Shown here piece after piece: positions 8,742-17,073 of a DNA stretch of 34,926 bases. Each line of letters starts with the position of its first letter. Positions within the stretch are counted from its first letter, which is position 1. The notes beneath the pieces are model-generated. The model had not been told where the DNA came from, made no database searches, and saw nothing but the letters and a program-made list of their open reading frames with translations. The DNA lies in assembly GCA_013289515.1 (NCBI GenBank), contig JABCZU010000017.1, positions 1-34,926 on the forward strand, in the 5' to 3' direction. Made by a program: the position numbers and the translations under genes. Source of the stretch: Candidatus Babelota bacterium (GTDB lineage: Bacteria > Babelota > Babeliae > Babelales > RVW-14).

Positions 8742-9652
8742 AAAACCCTTTCATGCACACAACGCCCCTCTTTCCCTCATCATTTGAGCAAGAACATGCT
8801 GCACTCAAAGCGCAGCTAACATTGAGCTTGCATCAGCAAGATAACGATGATGCCTGCCAGCTCTTTAGAAATATCATTAAGCACTACCACGCGCACAGCA
8901 GGCGGCCGTTTCCGTGGCGTGATCACATCAACCCCTATCATGTAGTTGTATCAGAAATTATGCTGCAACAGACACAAACGTATCGCGTTGAGCCAAAGTT
9001 TACAGCATTTGTCGCTACATTTCCAGACTTTGCAACGTTGGCGCAGGCACCAACGCACGAAGTCATTCGTATGTGGAAAGGTCTGGGCTACAATCGGCGT
9101 GCGCTGGCGCTGCAAAAAATCGCCCAGGCGGTGGTAAGTCAGCATGATGGCATCCTGCCCAATCAGCCAGCAATTCTGGAAACATTTCCCGGTATTGGCA
9201 AAGCCACAGCACGTTCAATTACCACCTTTGCTTTTAATAAACCTACCGTCTTTATTGAGACCAATATTCGCAGCGTATTTATTTATTTTTTCTTCAAGCA
9301 TACACTCGATATCACCGATAAAGCGTTGGAACCTTTAATTGAAAAAACCGTAGATCATGACAACCCACGCGAGTGGTATTATGCCCTCATGGACTATGGC
9401 GTGATGCTCAAAAAGACGGTTGGCAATCTGTGCAGGCTAAGCGCACACTATAGCAAACAGTCAAAGTTTGAGGGGTCTGACCGTCAGGTCCGTGGTATGA
9501 TTTTGCAAGTGCTTTTGGATCAGCCGGGCATTGGTAGAGATGGCTTGGTTCTTGCTTTGGCAAAGGAAGAGGAGCGGGCTATTAAAATTTTGCAGGATTT
9601 AATCAAAGAAGGTTTTATTAGGCAACAGGCCAACTGTTTTTGGCTTAAATAA
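8738..9652 (+). CDS. MutY-like A/G-specific adenine glycosylase lacking the Fe-S loop
   Basis: A helix-hairpin-helix GPD DNA glycosylase, about 304 aa. It probably removes adenine mispaired with 8-oxoguanine. Evidence: PFPWRDHINPYHVVVSEIMLQQTQ with the catalytic Glu (E73), GLGYNRRALALQ, and the hairpin ETFPGIGKATARSI. The catalytic Asp of the family (in the LDGNV motif) is replaced by Glu in FIETNIRSVF (E174). The four-Cys [4Fe-4S] motif after the HhH domain and the usual NUDIX-like C-terminal domain are absent; the C-terminus (FEGSDRQVRGMIL...) looks like a winged helix. ATG 8738 overlaps the upstream stop by 4 nt; an in-frame ATG at 8720 is also possible. No strong ribosome site is visible, so translation is probably coupled. 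Confidence 0.85.
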   Translation: MKNPFMHTTPLFPSSFEQEHAALKAQLTLSLHQQDNDDACQLFRNIIKHYHAHSRRPFPWRDHINPYHVVVSEIMLQQTQTYRVEPKFTAFVATFPDFATLAQAPTHEVIRMWKGLGYNRRALALQKIAQAVVSQHDGILPNQPAILETFPGIGKATARSITTFAFNKPTVFIETNIRSVFIYFFFKHTLDITDKALEPLIEKTVDHDNPREWYYALMDYGVMLKKTVGNLCRLSAHYSKQSKFEGSDRQVRGMILQVLLDQPGIGRDGLVLALAKEEERAIKILQDLIKEGFIRQQANCFWLK

Positions 9653-9661
9653 CGGCGAGGT

Positions 9662-10444
9662 ATGACCATGCACTCACTATTTTGGGGCGACGCGCAAACC
9701 TGTACAATACCCCACAAGGATAAGGCGTTCGTTGATCTCTGCCAGCAACTGCGCCAAGAGAACGGTCTGACAAATATTACCGTCAACCACCAGGTGCATG
9801 GTATCGATGGCTCATTCATAGGTCATAAGGATATATGCGCTCATACCCTTCGACAAGCTCAGGGTGAGCGCCAATCTTATCAGGACAAGCATGCTTGCAA
9901 CCAAATCCAGTCAACCCCCGGCATCAACTATCTTACACGCGATGGTGACTTTCTTATCACCGACCAGCCACACGTTGGCATCGGCGTTTTAACAGCTGAC
10001 TGTCTGCCAATCATGGTGCATGCGCCGGACCAAAATGTTGCCGCTGCCATTCATGCCGGCTGGCGCGGATCGGTAGGCGGCATTGTTGATGTTGTCATAA
10101 AGGCATTGGCCGACACAAGCAGTGCCAAATGTGATGCAATACAAGTCTACCTTGGACCCAGTGCCCATGCCTGCTGTTACCAGGTCCAGGAACTCTTTTT
10201 AGATAATTTTGATACCAAAGCAAAGGATCTTTGCTTTGCACAGCGCGATGGCAAAATCTATTTTGATTTGCCGTTGTACAATACCCTACGGCTACTTGAT
10301 TGTGGCATCAAAAAAGAGCATATTGATACGACCAACAGTGTTTGCACTATTTGCAATAATCGGTATCATTCCTACAGGCGTATGGCCGGTAATGATACCG
10401 GCATGCGGCAGTTGTCGATGATTTGGCTTAATAAAAAATCTTAA
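9662..10444 (+). CDS. pgeF: PgeF/YfiH-family protein (multicopper-oxidase-like fold, peptidoglycan editing factor)
   Basis: A member of the YfiH/LACC1 family, 260 aa. In E. coli this protein prevents misincorporation of L-Ser into peptidoglycan stems; homologues show purine nucleoside phosphorylase or laccase activity. Evidence: VLTADCLPIMVHAPDQN, AAIHAGWRGSVGGIVD, LGPSAHACCYQV and the C-terminal YHSYRRMAGNDTG with the usual Cys and His ligands. Residues about 59-71 (AHTLRQAQGERQ) come from a 36-nt palindromic repeat (9837-9872) inserted in frame and are not part of the conserved fold. GGCGAGG lies just upstream of ATG 9662; the ATG at 9668 is an alternative. It follows the glycosylase by 9 nt, so they probably share a transcript. 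Confidence 0.9.
   Translation: MTMHSLFWGDAQTCTIPHKDKAFVDLCQQLRQENGLTNITVNHQVHGIDGSFIGHKDICAHTLRQAQGERQSYQDKHACNQIQSTPGINYLTRDGDFLITDQPHVGIGVLTADCLPIMVHAPDQNVAAAIHAGWRGSVGGIVDVVIKALADTSSAKCDAIQVYLGPSAHACCYQVQELFLDNFDTKAKDLCFAQRDGKIYFDLPLYNTLRLLDCGIKKEHIDTTNSVCTICNNRYHSYRRMAGNDTGMRQLSMIWLNKKS
9837..9872. repeat. 36-nt palindromic repeat inside pgeF
   Basis: Same element as 987-1022 with three substitutions. At exactly 36 nt (12 codons) it keeps the reading frame and adds the peptide AHTLRQAQGERQ to a surface region before the first conserved block. Confidence 0.85.
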
Positions 10445-10475
10445 CGTTTCTCCCCGAAAAAAATATCCTGCCAAT

Positions 10476-10506
10476 TTGTAGTAAATCTTTCGCTTACTGC
10501 TATACT
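10476..10506 (+). promoter_or_regulatory. Putative mraY promoter
   Basis: TTGTAG (10476-10481) and TATACT (10501-10506) are separated by 19 nt, with an extended -10 TGC immediately before TATACT. The spacing is slightly long, but the extended -10 compensates. It lies 52 nt before the GTG start of mraY. Confidence 0.5.
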
Positions 10507-10557
10507 TTCTGTATTATTAATAACGTGCAATAATACCTATCCAAAAAAGGGCTGGCA

Positions 10558-11622
10558 GTGATTTATCATATTTCTCATTACTTGCAACCTACTTACTCAT
10601 TTCTTAATGTTTTCCATTACGTTAGCGTGCGCTCGATTACCGCGCTGCTAACCGCACTTTTTTTCTCGTTTTTATTTGGCAACAAGTTCATTGCGTTGTG
10701 CCAAAACCATTTTAGATCTAAGGTCCGTGAGTGGACGCCAGAATCACACCAAGCAAAGAATAATACACCAACGATGGGCGGCCTTTTTATCCTTGGCATT
10801 GTGTTGCTCAATACGCTACTATGGAATAATTTGTTGAGTAAAAAGGTGTGGATCTTTTTATGCTGCATGCTTGGTTTTGGTGCTATCGGCTTTATGGATG
10901 ACTGGTACAAAATTCATCACAAAAAAGGCATCTCTGCAAAACTAAAATTTAGATTGCAGCTCGGCCTTGCACTGCTCATCGCCAGCCTATGGTATTTTCT
11001 GATTCAGCCCGATACCAGGCTGTGCGTACCCTTTTTTAAGGTTTTCATGCCGGCGTTGGGGATCTTGCTCATACCCTGGGCTGCGTGTGTTATGATTGCT
11101 ACCAGCAATGCGGTAAATTTAACCGATGGTCTTGATGGCCTTGCCACCGGGCCACTCATCTGTAACTTTGCCTCCTTCTCACTCATCGCCTATCTGGCCA
11201 GCCATAAGAAATTTGCAGATTACCTGTTTATTCCGTACGCCGGTAGCGCTGAGTTAGTCATCCTTGCAGCGACACTGATCGGTGCGCTTCTTGGTTTTTT
11301 GTGGTACAACACCCATCCAGCAGAGATCTTTATGGGCGATGTTGGCTCACTGTCTCTGGGCGCTGGTCTTGCACTGCTTGCACTCATGGCACGTCAAGAA
11401 TGCTTGTTGGTTATCAGTGGTGGGATTTTTGTACTAGAGACGCTGTCGGTTATTATGCAGGTCATTTCATACAAAACACGCGGTAAGCGCATCTTTAAGA
11501 TGGCGCCTATCCATCATCACTTTGAGATGCTTGGGTGGCGAGAAACAAAGATTACCGTGCGCTTTTGGATTATTTCCTTTATCCTAGCATTATTGGCGAT
11601 TTTGACACTTAAGATCAGGTAA
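10558..11622 (+). CDS. mraY: Phospho-N-acetylmuramoyl-pentapeptide transferase MraY
   Basis: MraY transfers phospho-MurNAc-pentapeptide from UDP to undecaprenyl phosphate, giving lipid I at the inner membrane. At 354 aa with about ten transmembrane helices it has standard size. Signatures: SHQAKNNTPTMGGL, FMDDWYKIHHKK (catalytic Asp pair), NAVNLTDGLDGLATG, MGDVGSLSLG and the HHH loop APIHHHFEMLGW. The start is GTG 10558 (M-IYHISHYL), matching the family N-terminus, with AGGG about 9 nt upstream. Its presence implies a peptidoglycan pathway. It is detached from the mur and fts genes it usually accompanies. Confidence 0.97.
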   Translation: MIYHISHYLQPTYSFLNVFHYVSVRSITALLTALFFSFLFGNKFIALCQNHFRSKVREWTPESHQAKNNTPTMGGLFILGIVLLNTLLWNNLLSKKVWIFLCCMLGFGAIGFMDDWYKIHHKKGISAKLKFRLQLGLALLIASLWYFLIQPDTRLCVPFFKVFMPALGILLIPWAACVMIATSNAVNLTDGLDGLATGPLICNFASFSLIAYLASHKKFADYLFIPYAGSAELVILAATLIGALLGFLWYNTHPAEIFMGDVGSLSLGAGLALLALMARQECLLVISGGIFVLETLSVIMQVISYKTRGKRIFKMAPIHHHFEMLGWRETKITVRFWIISFILALLAILTLKIR

Positions 11623-11631
11623 TGTTGGCAA

Positions 11632-11706
11632 CCTTCGCTCCCCTCCATTCGGTCCCCTACGGGGCTTACGGCCTGCGGCACCTCCATCGGGGCGAACGGT
11701 TGTTGG
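11632..11706. repeat. GC-rich palindromic repeat, CCTCCATTCGG / CCTCCATCGGGGCG type
   Basis: An intergenic element of about 75 nt. It shares CCCTCCATTCGGTCCCCT and GGCCTGCGGCACCTCCATC with the block at 31138-31231 inside the FAD oxidoreductase gene. The ends (AACCTTCGC... and ...GCGAACGGTT) are imperfect inverted repeats. Confidence 0.8.
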
Positions 11707-11738
11707 GACAAGCGCCGTCTTTAATGTAAGGATCTTGC

Positions 11739-13595
11739 ATGCAGGAATCTACCGCGTTTATTAAGCGCTACCACGTTGGGCAGCTCTGTTATTTCTTTAC
11801 AGCAGCCCTCATTTTTGTGCTGACGCTGTTTACAATCTTACCCCCATCCACAATTTATCTAGCCATCACGCTAGGAATTATTCCAATCATTATCAGCGCT
11901 ATCAAAGGCTTACTGGCCAGGGAAATGAATACCGCCTTCTTTGTGCTTATTGCTGCCGTTATCTCTCTGATTGGCGGCGAGCAGCAGGCAATCATGGCTA
12001 TCCTATTGATTATGATGTTGGCCGAATATGTAGAACACATGGTGGAAGATCGCACAGAAAGGGCAATCACCGGACTTACCCATCTTATGCCTTCTACCGT
12101 ACTGATTAAGGATGGTACAGAAGAAAAGACTATTCCACTTGCACAGGCAACGCCGGGCATGCACATCATCGTAAAGACGGGATGGGCTATCCCTGTCGAC
12201 GGTGTTATTATCAGTGGTTGTGCACGTATTAACGAGTCATTCTTAACAGGCGAAAGTATGTTGCAAGAAAAGAGTGCACCGGAAATGGTCTTTGCCGGCA
12301 CCTTTGTCGAAGAGGGCAGCGTTATTGTCATAGCGCAAAAAGTTGGCGCCAATACCATGTACGGGTATATTACTGGGCTGCTTGAACAGGCTGGAAGGCG
12401 CAAGGCACGTATTCTTGTGCTAGCCCAACACATTACGCGCATTTTTGTTCCATGCCTATTCTGTTTTATTGGCATTGTCTGGCTATGGACGCGGGACTTA
12501 AACCTTATCGTCACACTCTTAGTTTTTGGATCACCACTCGAACTTACGGTGATCACTCCACTGGCCATGCTTGCCGCCATTGTTGCCGCCTTTAGAAAAG
12601 GCATCTTGGTTAAGGGCAGTTTACCGCTAGAACTGTTCTCACGTGTAAACACGATTATCTTTGATAAGACCGGCACACTCACCATGGGCGAACCCAAAGT
12701 TATTGCAATACAGCCCCTAGATGATGCCTATACAAATCACGACATTATACGCCTTGCAGCAATGGTTGAAAAGCGATCGGGACACGTACTGGCTAAGGCT
12801 ATTTTGCAGGAGGCTGAAAAAGAGCTCATCGCCGTCCCGGATCCAGACACCTACCAGTCAATTACCGGTCACGGGCTGGCAGTGACGTATCAAGGTGATC
12901 AGTACCATTTGGGAAGTTTAGGATTTATTACCAAAACAGTCTATCAGGATGGCTCATTGCCCACCATACCGGCGTGCAGCCAATGCCCGCCGTTGCCACA
13001 TACCTCATTCTTTATCTGTCGTGGTAAGACCTTGATAGGCAAACTCTGCGTCAGTGATAGCATTCGCCCTCAGGCGCAGGCGGTCATTGGTCAACTGCAG
13101 GCACTCAATATTTCCACCATCATGCTTTTGAGTGGCGACAACCAAGAGGCGGCAATGGCGGTAGCCAACCAGCTTGGTATTACACAGGCACGTGGGCATA
13201 TCCTGCCGGATCAGAAATTACAAATTATCCGCGATCTGCAAAAAACATCTGCAACCGTCGCCATGATTGGTGATGGCATTAATGATGCCCCCGCGCTCAA
13301 GCAGGCTGATGTTGGCATTGCTATGGGGGCTATGGGCATGGAGCCGGCCATTGCTGCCGCCGATATTGTGCTCATGACCAACGATTTGAATCATGTTGTA
13401 TTTTTGCGCAGATTATCACTCAGGGTGATGCGCCTGATTAAACAAAATTTGATTGTAGGGCTTGGCATGACGCATGGCCTTGGCATTGCGCTCGCACTCT
13501 TGCATGCTATCACTCCGGTACAAGCGGCATTTTTTCATGCCTTTGCTGATATTTTTATTCTGCTGAACACTGCTCGATTGATTTACTTTAAGTGA
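11739..13595 (+). CDS. P1B-like metal-type P-type ATPase with an unusual membrane motif
   Basis: A 618-aa cation pump with about eight transmembrane helices and no N-terminal HMA domain. The actuator motif is LTGES and the phosphorylation site is DKTGTLTMG (D309); GDGINDAPALKQADVGIAMG closes the P-domain. The TM6 metal motif, normally CPC or SPC, reads GSPLELTVITP (S265-P266-L267-E268), so both usual Cys ligands are missing. The HP motif of the N-domain reads GHVLAKA instead of HPLAKA. Overall order is that of heavy-metal pumps, but the ion cannot be predicted. The ATG at 11739 follows AAGGATCTTGC (AAGGA 9 nt upstream). It is convergent with the RecT gene, 6 nt apart. Confidence 0.88.
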   Translation: MQESTAFIKRYHVGQLCYFFTAALIFVLTLFTILPPSTIYLAITLGIIPIIISAIKGLLAREMNTAFFVLIAAVISLIGGEQQAIMAILLIMMLAEYVEHMVEDRTERAITGLTHLMPSTVLIKDGTEEKTIPLAQATPGMHIIVKTGWAIPVDGVIISGCARINESFLTGESMLQEKSAPEMVFAGTFVEEGSVIVIAQKVGANTMYGYITGLLEQAGRRKARILVLAQHITRIFVPCLFCFIGIVWLWTRDLNLIVTLLVFGSPLELTVITPLAMLAAIVAAFRKGILVKGSLPLELFSRVNTIIFDKTGTLTMGEPKVIAIQPLDDAYTNHDIIRLAAMVEKRSGHVLAKAILQEAEKELIAVPDPDTYQSITGHGLAVTYQGDQYHLGSLGFITKTVYQDGSLPTIPACSQCPPLPHTSFFICRGKTLIGKLCVSDSIRPQAQAVIGQLQALNISTIMLLSGDNQEAAMAVANQLGITQARGHILPDQKLQIIRDLQKTSATVAMIGDGINDAPALKQADVGIAMGAMGMEPAIAAADIVLMTNDLNHVVFLRRLSLRVMRLIKQNLIVGLGMTHGLGIALALLHAITPVQAAFFHAFADIFILLNTARLIYFK

Positions 13596-13601
13596 TAATT
13601 C

Positions 13602-14168
13602 TTAGACTTCGTCAGCAGCGTCAGGCTGCCCGATCTCTTCCTTGGTAACTAGGCCACTAATAGCAAACGCTCGCTTAAGCGCCATCGCCTCAGCAACCTT
13701 TAAGATCATCGCATTAACATACTGCTCCCAGATGGGTGCGCCACGCTTGTAATAGTCCTTAATGCTGACAAAGATGGTGGTTGCCTTTCTGCGATCTTTT
13801 CTAAAGACGCTACAAAAGGCCCCCGTGAGTTTGGGTTTATCAAAAGATAGGTGCGATTGGCCATAGGTAATATGCAGGCTGCCGTCATCACGCTTGGTAA
13901 GGATATCGCCATCGTAGACAACGTCACTTTCCATGCCATCAAAATTTTCATTCTGATTAGCGATTTTCAAGTACCCGTCACGGCTGGTGATAATGGTTGA
14001 TTTACCGGCGTATTTGATAAAGTAAATTTCTTTGGCAAATGGATCAAGCTTGTATTGCTTGCATAGATACAAGAAGAGGGACAACTCTTCAGGCGTTGCG
14101 CCAACGGCTACTGTTTTTTTGATCAATTCAAGATTGCTATCGTTGCGATCTATAAGGTCTTTTTTCAT
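13602..14168 (-). CDS. RecT/Bet-family single-strand annealing protein
   Basis: A 188-aa protein of the Bet/RecT group, which anneals complementary single-stranded DNA during recombination. Evidence: LYLCKQYKLDPFAKEIYFIKY followed by TIITSRDGYLKIANQN, then GAFCSVFRKDRRKATTI and the C-terminal block WEQYVNAMILKVAEAMALKRAF, which match phage Bet proteins in order. ATG 14168 is chosen over a longer frame to 14225 because AGGAC lies 6 nt upstream and the family starts here. No exonuclease partner, single-strand binding protein or other phage gene is nearby, so it stands alone. Confidence 0.88.
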   Translation of the reverse strand: MKKDLIDRNDSNLELIKKTVAVGATPEELSLFLYLCKQYKLDPFAKEIYFIKYAGKSTIITSRDGYLKIANQNENFDGMESDVVYDGDILTKRDDGSLHITYGQSHLSFDKPKLTGAFCSVFRKDRRKATTIFVSIKDYYKRGAPIWEQYVNAMILKVAEAMALKRAFAISGLVTKEEIGQPDAADEV

Positions 14169-14706
14169 GAAATGTCCTACGATGGTGCAGATAATTAATT
14201 GGGATACTAAAAAAACAATATGCACCTTACTGTAGCGCTATTTTTGAAAAAAGAAATTAGCCTATAAAAAGCGGTGTTTTTTGAAAAATGAAGAGGGATG
14301 GGAAAGAGAAGCAAGCTTTGATGACCCACGTTAATGTGAATTCGTGGGTGCAGCAACGAGATGAAGTAACCTGATGTGGTCATGATGCTCATTACATATG
14401 CTATGTCCAGGTGTGTATCGATGTGTACAAGGAGTGGTCAGTAGCAGTACGTGTTAGCGGGTCACCAAAGCTTGATATAAGTCTAGCACGTGGCGGCAGG
14501 ATAAAAAAACGCGTAAATAGGGCAAAAAAGCAGGGTTGTATTTACTAACATACAGATCTGACCGGTAGATCGTAGCGATAGTTTTCTATGCGTGATTTTG
14601 GTACACAGCCTCCTGTATTCCTAGCAAAAACAGTAAAACCTGGTACGATGATGGAAGATGCGACAAAAAAACGGTCTCTATCACTTTACATTCAAGCGGT
14701 ATTGTC
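14169..14706. other. Long intergenic region upstream of pheS
   Basis: About 540 nt without a convincing gene; short open frames here have no start signal or recognisable sequence. An inverted repeat ACCCACG (14324-14330) / CGTGGGT (14343-14349) is present. TGGTACGAT (14641-14649) could be an extended -10 for pheS, about 60 nt before its start, but the -35 is poor. I looked for RNase P, tmRNA, SRP RNA and T-box signatures and found none that I can support. Confidence 0.5.
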
Positions 14707-15753
14707 ATGAGCACATTAAAAAATACTATAGATACTATTCAACAGGAGCTTACAGCAAAGCTTGCTGCTGCCCATACCCAAAAGGATGTGGAAGATATTC
14801 GCATCGCCTTTATGGGAAAAAAGGGTTCTATAACTGAACTCCTGGGCGCATTAAAGGACCTTTCGATTGAAGACAAAAAAGAGTTTGGTCCATTATTGCA
14901 GCAGCTACGACAAAATGCTGAAGCATCGATTAATCAGCACAAAAACGCATTGCTTGAAGCCCAGGCGCAGGCTGCTCTTAATAAGCAAAAACACTTTGAC
15001 GTTACTGCTACGCTGCCAGCGGCTGTACGCGGCCACTTGCACCCTTATACCCACTTTATCCAAGAGATCCAGGATATCTTCTTATCCATGGGCTATGAGA
15101 TTTGGGATGGACCAGAATTTGAAACCGATTTTTATAATTTTACCGCACTCAATATCCCGCAAGATCACCCGGCGCGCGATATGTACGATACCTTTTGGAC
15201 TGACAAACCTGGCCATCTGTTGCGCACGCATACCTCGCCAGTACAAATCCGTGCAATAGAAAAAGCCGTTAAAGAAAATAAGTTGCCAATTGCCGGCATT
15301 GCCCCCGGCCGTACGTATCGACATGAGGCGGTGGATGCATCGCATGACTTTATGTTTATGCAGTGCGAGGGCTTACTCATCGATAAAAACGTTACCATCG
15401 CAAATCTCTTTGCCACTGCCCAGACGTTTTTAAAAAGATTATTTAAAAAGGATGAACTCGATATTCGCATCCGCCCGGGCTTTTTTCCATTTGTTGAGCC
15501 TGGCTTTGAGATTGATATGCGTTGCGTGTTTTGCAAAAGTGGATGCTCGGTCTGCAAACAATCAACCTGGATTGAGGTCTTTCCTGGCGGCCTAGTACAC
15601 CCAAATGTTCTCAAGGCAGCTGGTGTAAACCCTGATGAATATTCCGGATTTGCCTTTGGCTTTGGCCTAACACGTTTGGCAATGCTTAAATATGGCATTG
15701 ATGATATACGATTACTGCATAGCGGCAAGATAAAATTTTTGGAACAATTTTAA
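14707..15753 (+). CDS. pheS: Phenylalanyl-tRNA synthetase alpha subunit
   Basis: The catalytic alpha chain of class II PheRS, 348 aa, which charges tRNA-Phe as an alpha2beta2 enzyme with PheT. An N-terminal coiled coil (1-85) binds tRNA. Class II motifs are THTSPVQIRAIE and GRTYRHEAVDASHDFMFMQC (motif 2) and GFAFGFGLTRLAMLKYGIDD (motif 3). A CxxC...CxxC pair (CVFCKSGCSVCKQSTWIEV) inside the catalytic domain could bind zinc; this is seen in a subset of bacterial PheS. pheT does not follow; galU does, so the beta subunit must be encoded elsewhere. The ribosome site is weak. Confidence 0.97.
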   Translation: MSTLKNTIDTIQQELTAKLAAAHTQKDVEDIRIAFMGKKGSITELLGALKDLSIEDKKEFGPLLQQLRQNAEASINQHKNALLEAQAQAALNKQKHFDVTATLPAAVRGHLHPYTHFIQEIQDIFLSMGYEIWDGPEFETDFYNFTALNIPQDHPARDMYDTFWTDKPGHLLRTHTSPVQIRAIEKAVKENKLPIAGIAPGRTYRHEAVDASHDFMFMQCEGLLIDKNVTIANLFATAQTFLKRLFKKDELDIRIRPGFFPFVEPGFEIDMRCVFCKSGCSVCKQSTWIEVFPGGLVHPNVLKAAGVNPDEYSGFAFGFGLTRLAMLKYGIDDIRLLHSGKIKFLEQF

Positions 15754-15830
15754 GAGCATTGGCACAATGCTATAAGGGCAAGCGCTCGTCGTGCACAGGT
15801 ACAGTTTTTAGGAGAGGCAAAGGAGAAGTA

Positions 15831-16757
15831 ATGATAGTAACGAAGGCCATTATTCCGGCTGGCGGTTTGGGAACACGCTTTTTGCCGGCAACCAAGACGG
15901 TTCCCAAAGAGATGCTCCCAGTACTGGACAAGCCAGCAATTCAGTATGTTGTTGAAGAGGGCATCAAATCGCAGATCAAGACGTTCGTCGTTGTGACCGG
16001 CAAGCAAAAAAATACCATTGAAGACTATTTTGACACCAGCCCAGAGCTTGAACACTTTTTGGCCGCCCGAAAAAAAGAAGATCTTCTGGAGGGCGTTACA
16101 AAAATTATCAACACCGCCAATTTTATTTATATCCGCCAAAAGGAGGCGCTTGGCCTTGGACATGCCATATGGAATGCCCGTCATGTTATTGGCAAGGAGC
16201 ATGTTGCTATCTTTTTACCAGATGACATCATTACTGGCGTTACGCCGTGTATGGCTCAGCTGATTCAGATTGCATCCCAAGAAAAATGTAACGTGGTTGC
16301 CGTCCAAGAGGTTCCCATGGATAAAGCTTCAAACTACGGTATTGTTGGCATTAAAAAACAGTTTTCACCTAACCTTTTTCAGATACGCGAATTGGTCGAA
16401 AAGCCAAGACCTACCGATGCGCCGTCAAATCTGGCCATTGTTGGGCGCTACGTTCTCTCTCCTAACATTTTCCAAGCACTTGAGGATATCAAGATTGGAT
16501 CAAATGGGGAACTTCAGCTGACTGATGCCATTCAACATTTATTGCTATCGGGCGAAAAGGTCTTTGCCTACAAAATTCAAGGGACCCGCTATGATGTTGG
16601 CACCCCTATGGGTCTGTTAAAAGCAAATTTGGACCTGGCGCTCCGCAATCCAAAGTACAGTGAAGAGATCCTTGAATATTTATCCTTGCTGGACCGCGAG
16701 ATGGTTGTGATGCAGGGTAAGGCACAGGCGCTTAGTAAAAGTGTTAGTGCCGCTTAA
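15831..16757 (+). CDS. galU: UTP-glucose-1-phosphate uridylyltransferase
   Basis: GalU forms UDP-glucose from UTP and glucose-1-phosphate, for glycolipid, LPS or trehalose synthesis. The 308-aa protein opens with IIPAGGLGTRFLPATKTVPK (nucleotide-binding motif), then KEMLPVLDKPAIQYVVEEG, IFLPDDII, LVEKPRPTDAPSNLAIVGRY and GTRYDVGTPMGLLKAN. ATG 15831 is chosen over an in-frame ATG at 15759 because AAGGAGAAGT lies directly upstream and the family begins here. It is 77 nt after pheS, in the same direction. Confidence 0.95.
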   Translation: MIVTKAIIPAGGLGTRFLPATKTVPKEMLPVLDKPAIQYVVEEGIKSQIKTFVVVTGKQKNTIEDYFDTSPELEHFLAARKKEDLLEGVTKIINTANFIYIRQKEALGLGHAIWNARHVIGKEHVAIFLPDDIITGVTPCMAQLIQIASQEKCNVVAVQEVPMDKASNYGIVGIKKQFSPNLFQIRELVEKPRPTDAPSNLAIVGRYVLSPNIFQALEDIKIGSNGELQLTDAIQHLLLSGEKVFAYKIQGTRYDVGTPMGLLKANLDLALRNPKYSEEILEYLSLLDREMVVMQGKAQALSKSVSAA

Positions 16758-16810
16758 TAGCAATTAAACGATTGAGCAAGTAATTAGTCATAGCTGTGAA
16801 TTTTCTACGG

Positions 16811-16973
16811 ACGTCGTCCCCGCGAAGGCGGGGATCCAGGCCGTCTTTAAAAAATACCGCCGTGCTTGGTAATAAAATACGAAGTGCTTTACTTGGAGAT
16901 ATTTGTAAGATAAAGTTTTTCCAATGAGGATTTACGAATATTGCCTGGATCCCCGCCTTCGCGGGGACGACGT
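16811..16973. repeat. Perfect 31-nt inverted repeats flanking about 100 nt
   Basis: 16811-16841 and 16943-16973 are exact reverse complements over 31 nt, each containing its own palindrome (CCCCGCGAAGGCGGGG). They enclose 101 nt without coding sequence. The pair could form a long stem or mark a miniature mobile element. They occupy most of the 316-nt gap between galU and the next gene. Confidence 0.85.
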
Positions 16974-17073
16974 CCTGTTGGGCATAAAGCAACTATTACT
17001 TGGACAAACTTTTTTGAAATAGTTTTAACACTAAAAATTTATGTAATTAATGTCCATGTTATAAAAGGACCGT

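Noticed and set aside
11855-12697. Long open frame opposite the P-type ATPase (280 codons)
   Set aside because: Antisense shadow of a well-supported ATPase; composition is Ser/Ile-rich without domains or a start signal.
13602-14168. Prophage
   Set aside because: RecT is the only phage-like gene; neighbours are housekeeping genes and no integrase or att repeat is seen.
14207-14392. Short minus-strand open frame upstream of the RecT gene
   Set aside because: No ribosome site, hydrophobic-random composition and no recognisable sequence; more likely non-coding.
14226-14706. RNase P RNA, tmRNA, SRP RNA or T-box
   Set aside because: None of the conserved core sequences of these RNAs could be found.
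15759-15830. N-terminal extension of GalU from the ATG at 15759
   Set aside because: The family starts at the 15831 ATG, which has a strong ribosome site; the extension has neither.
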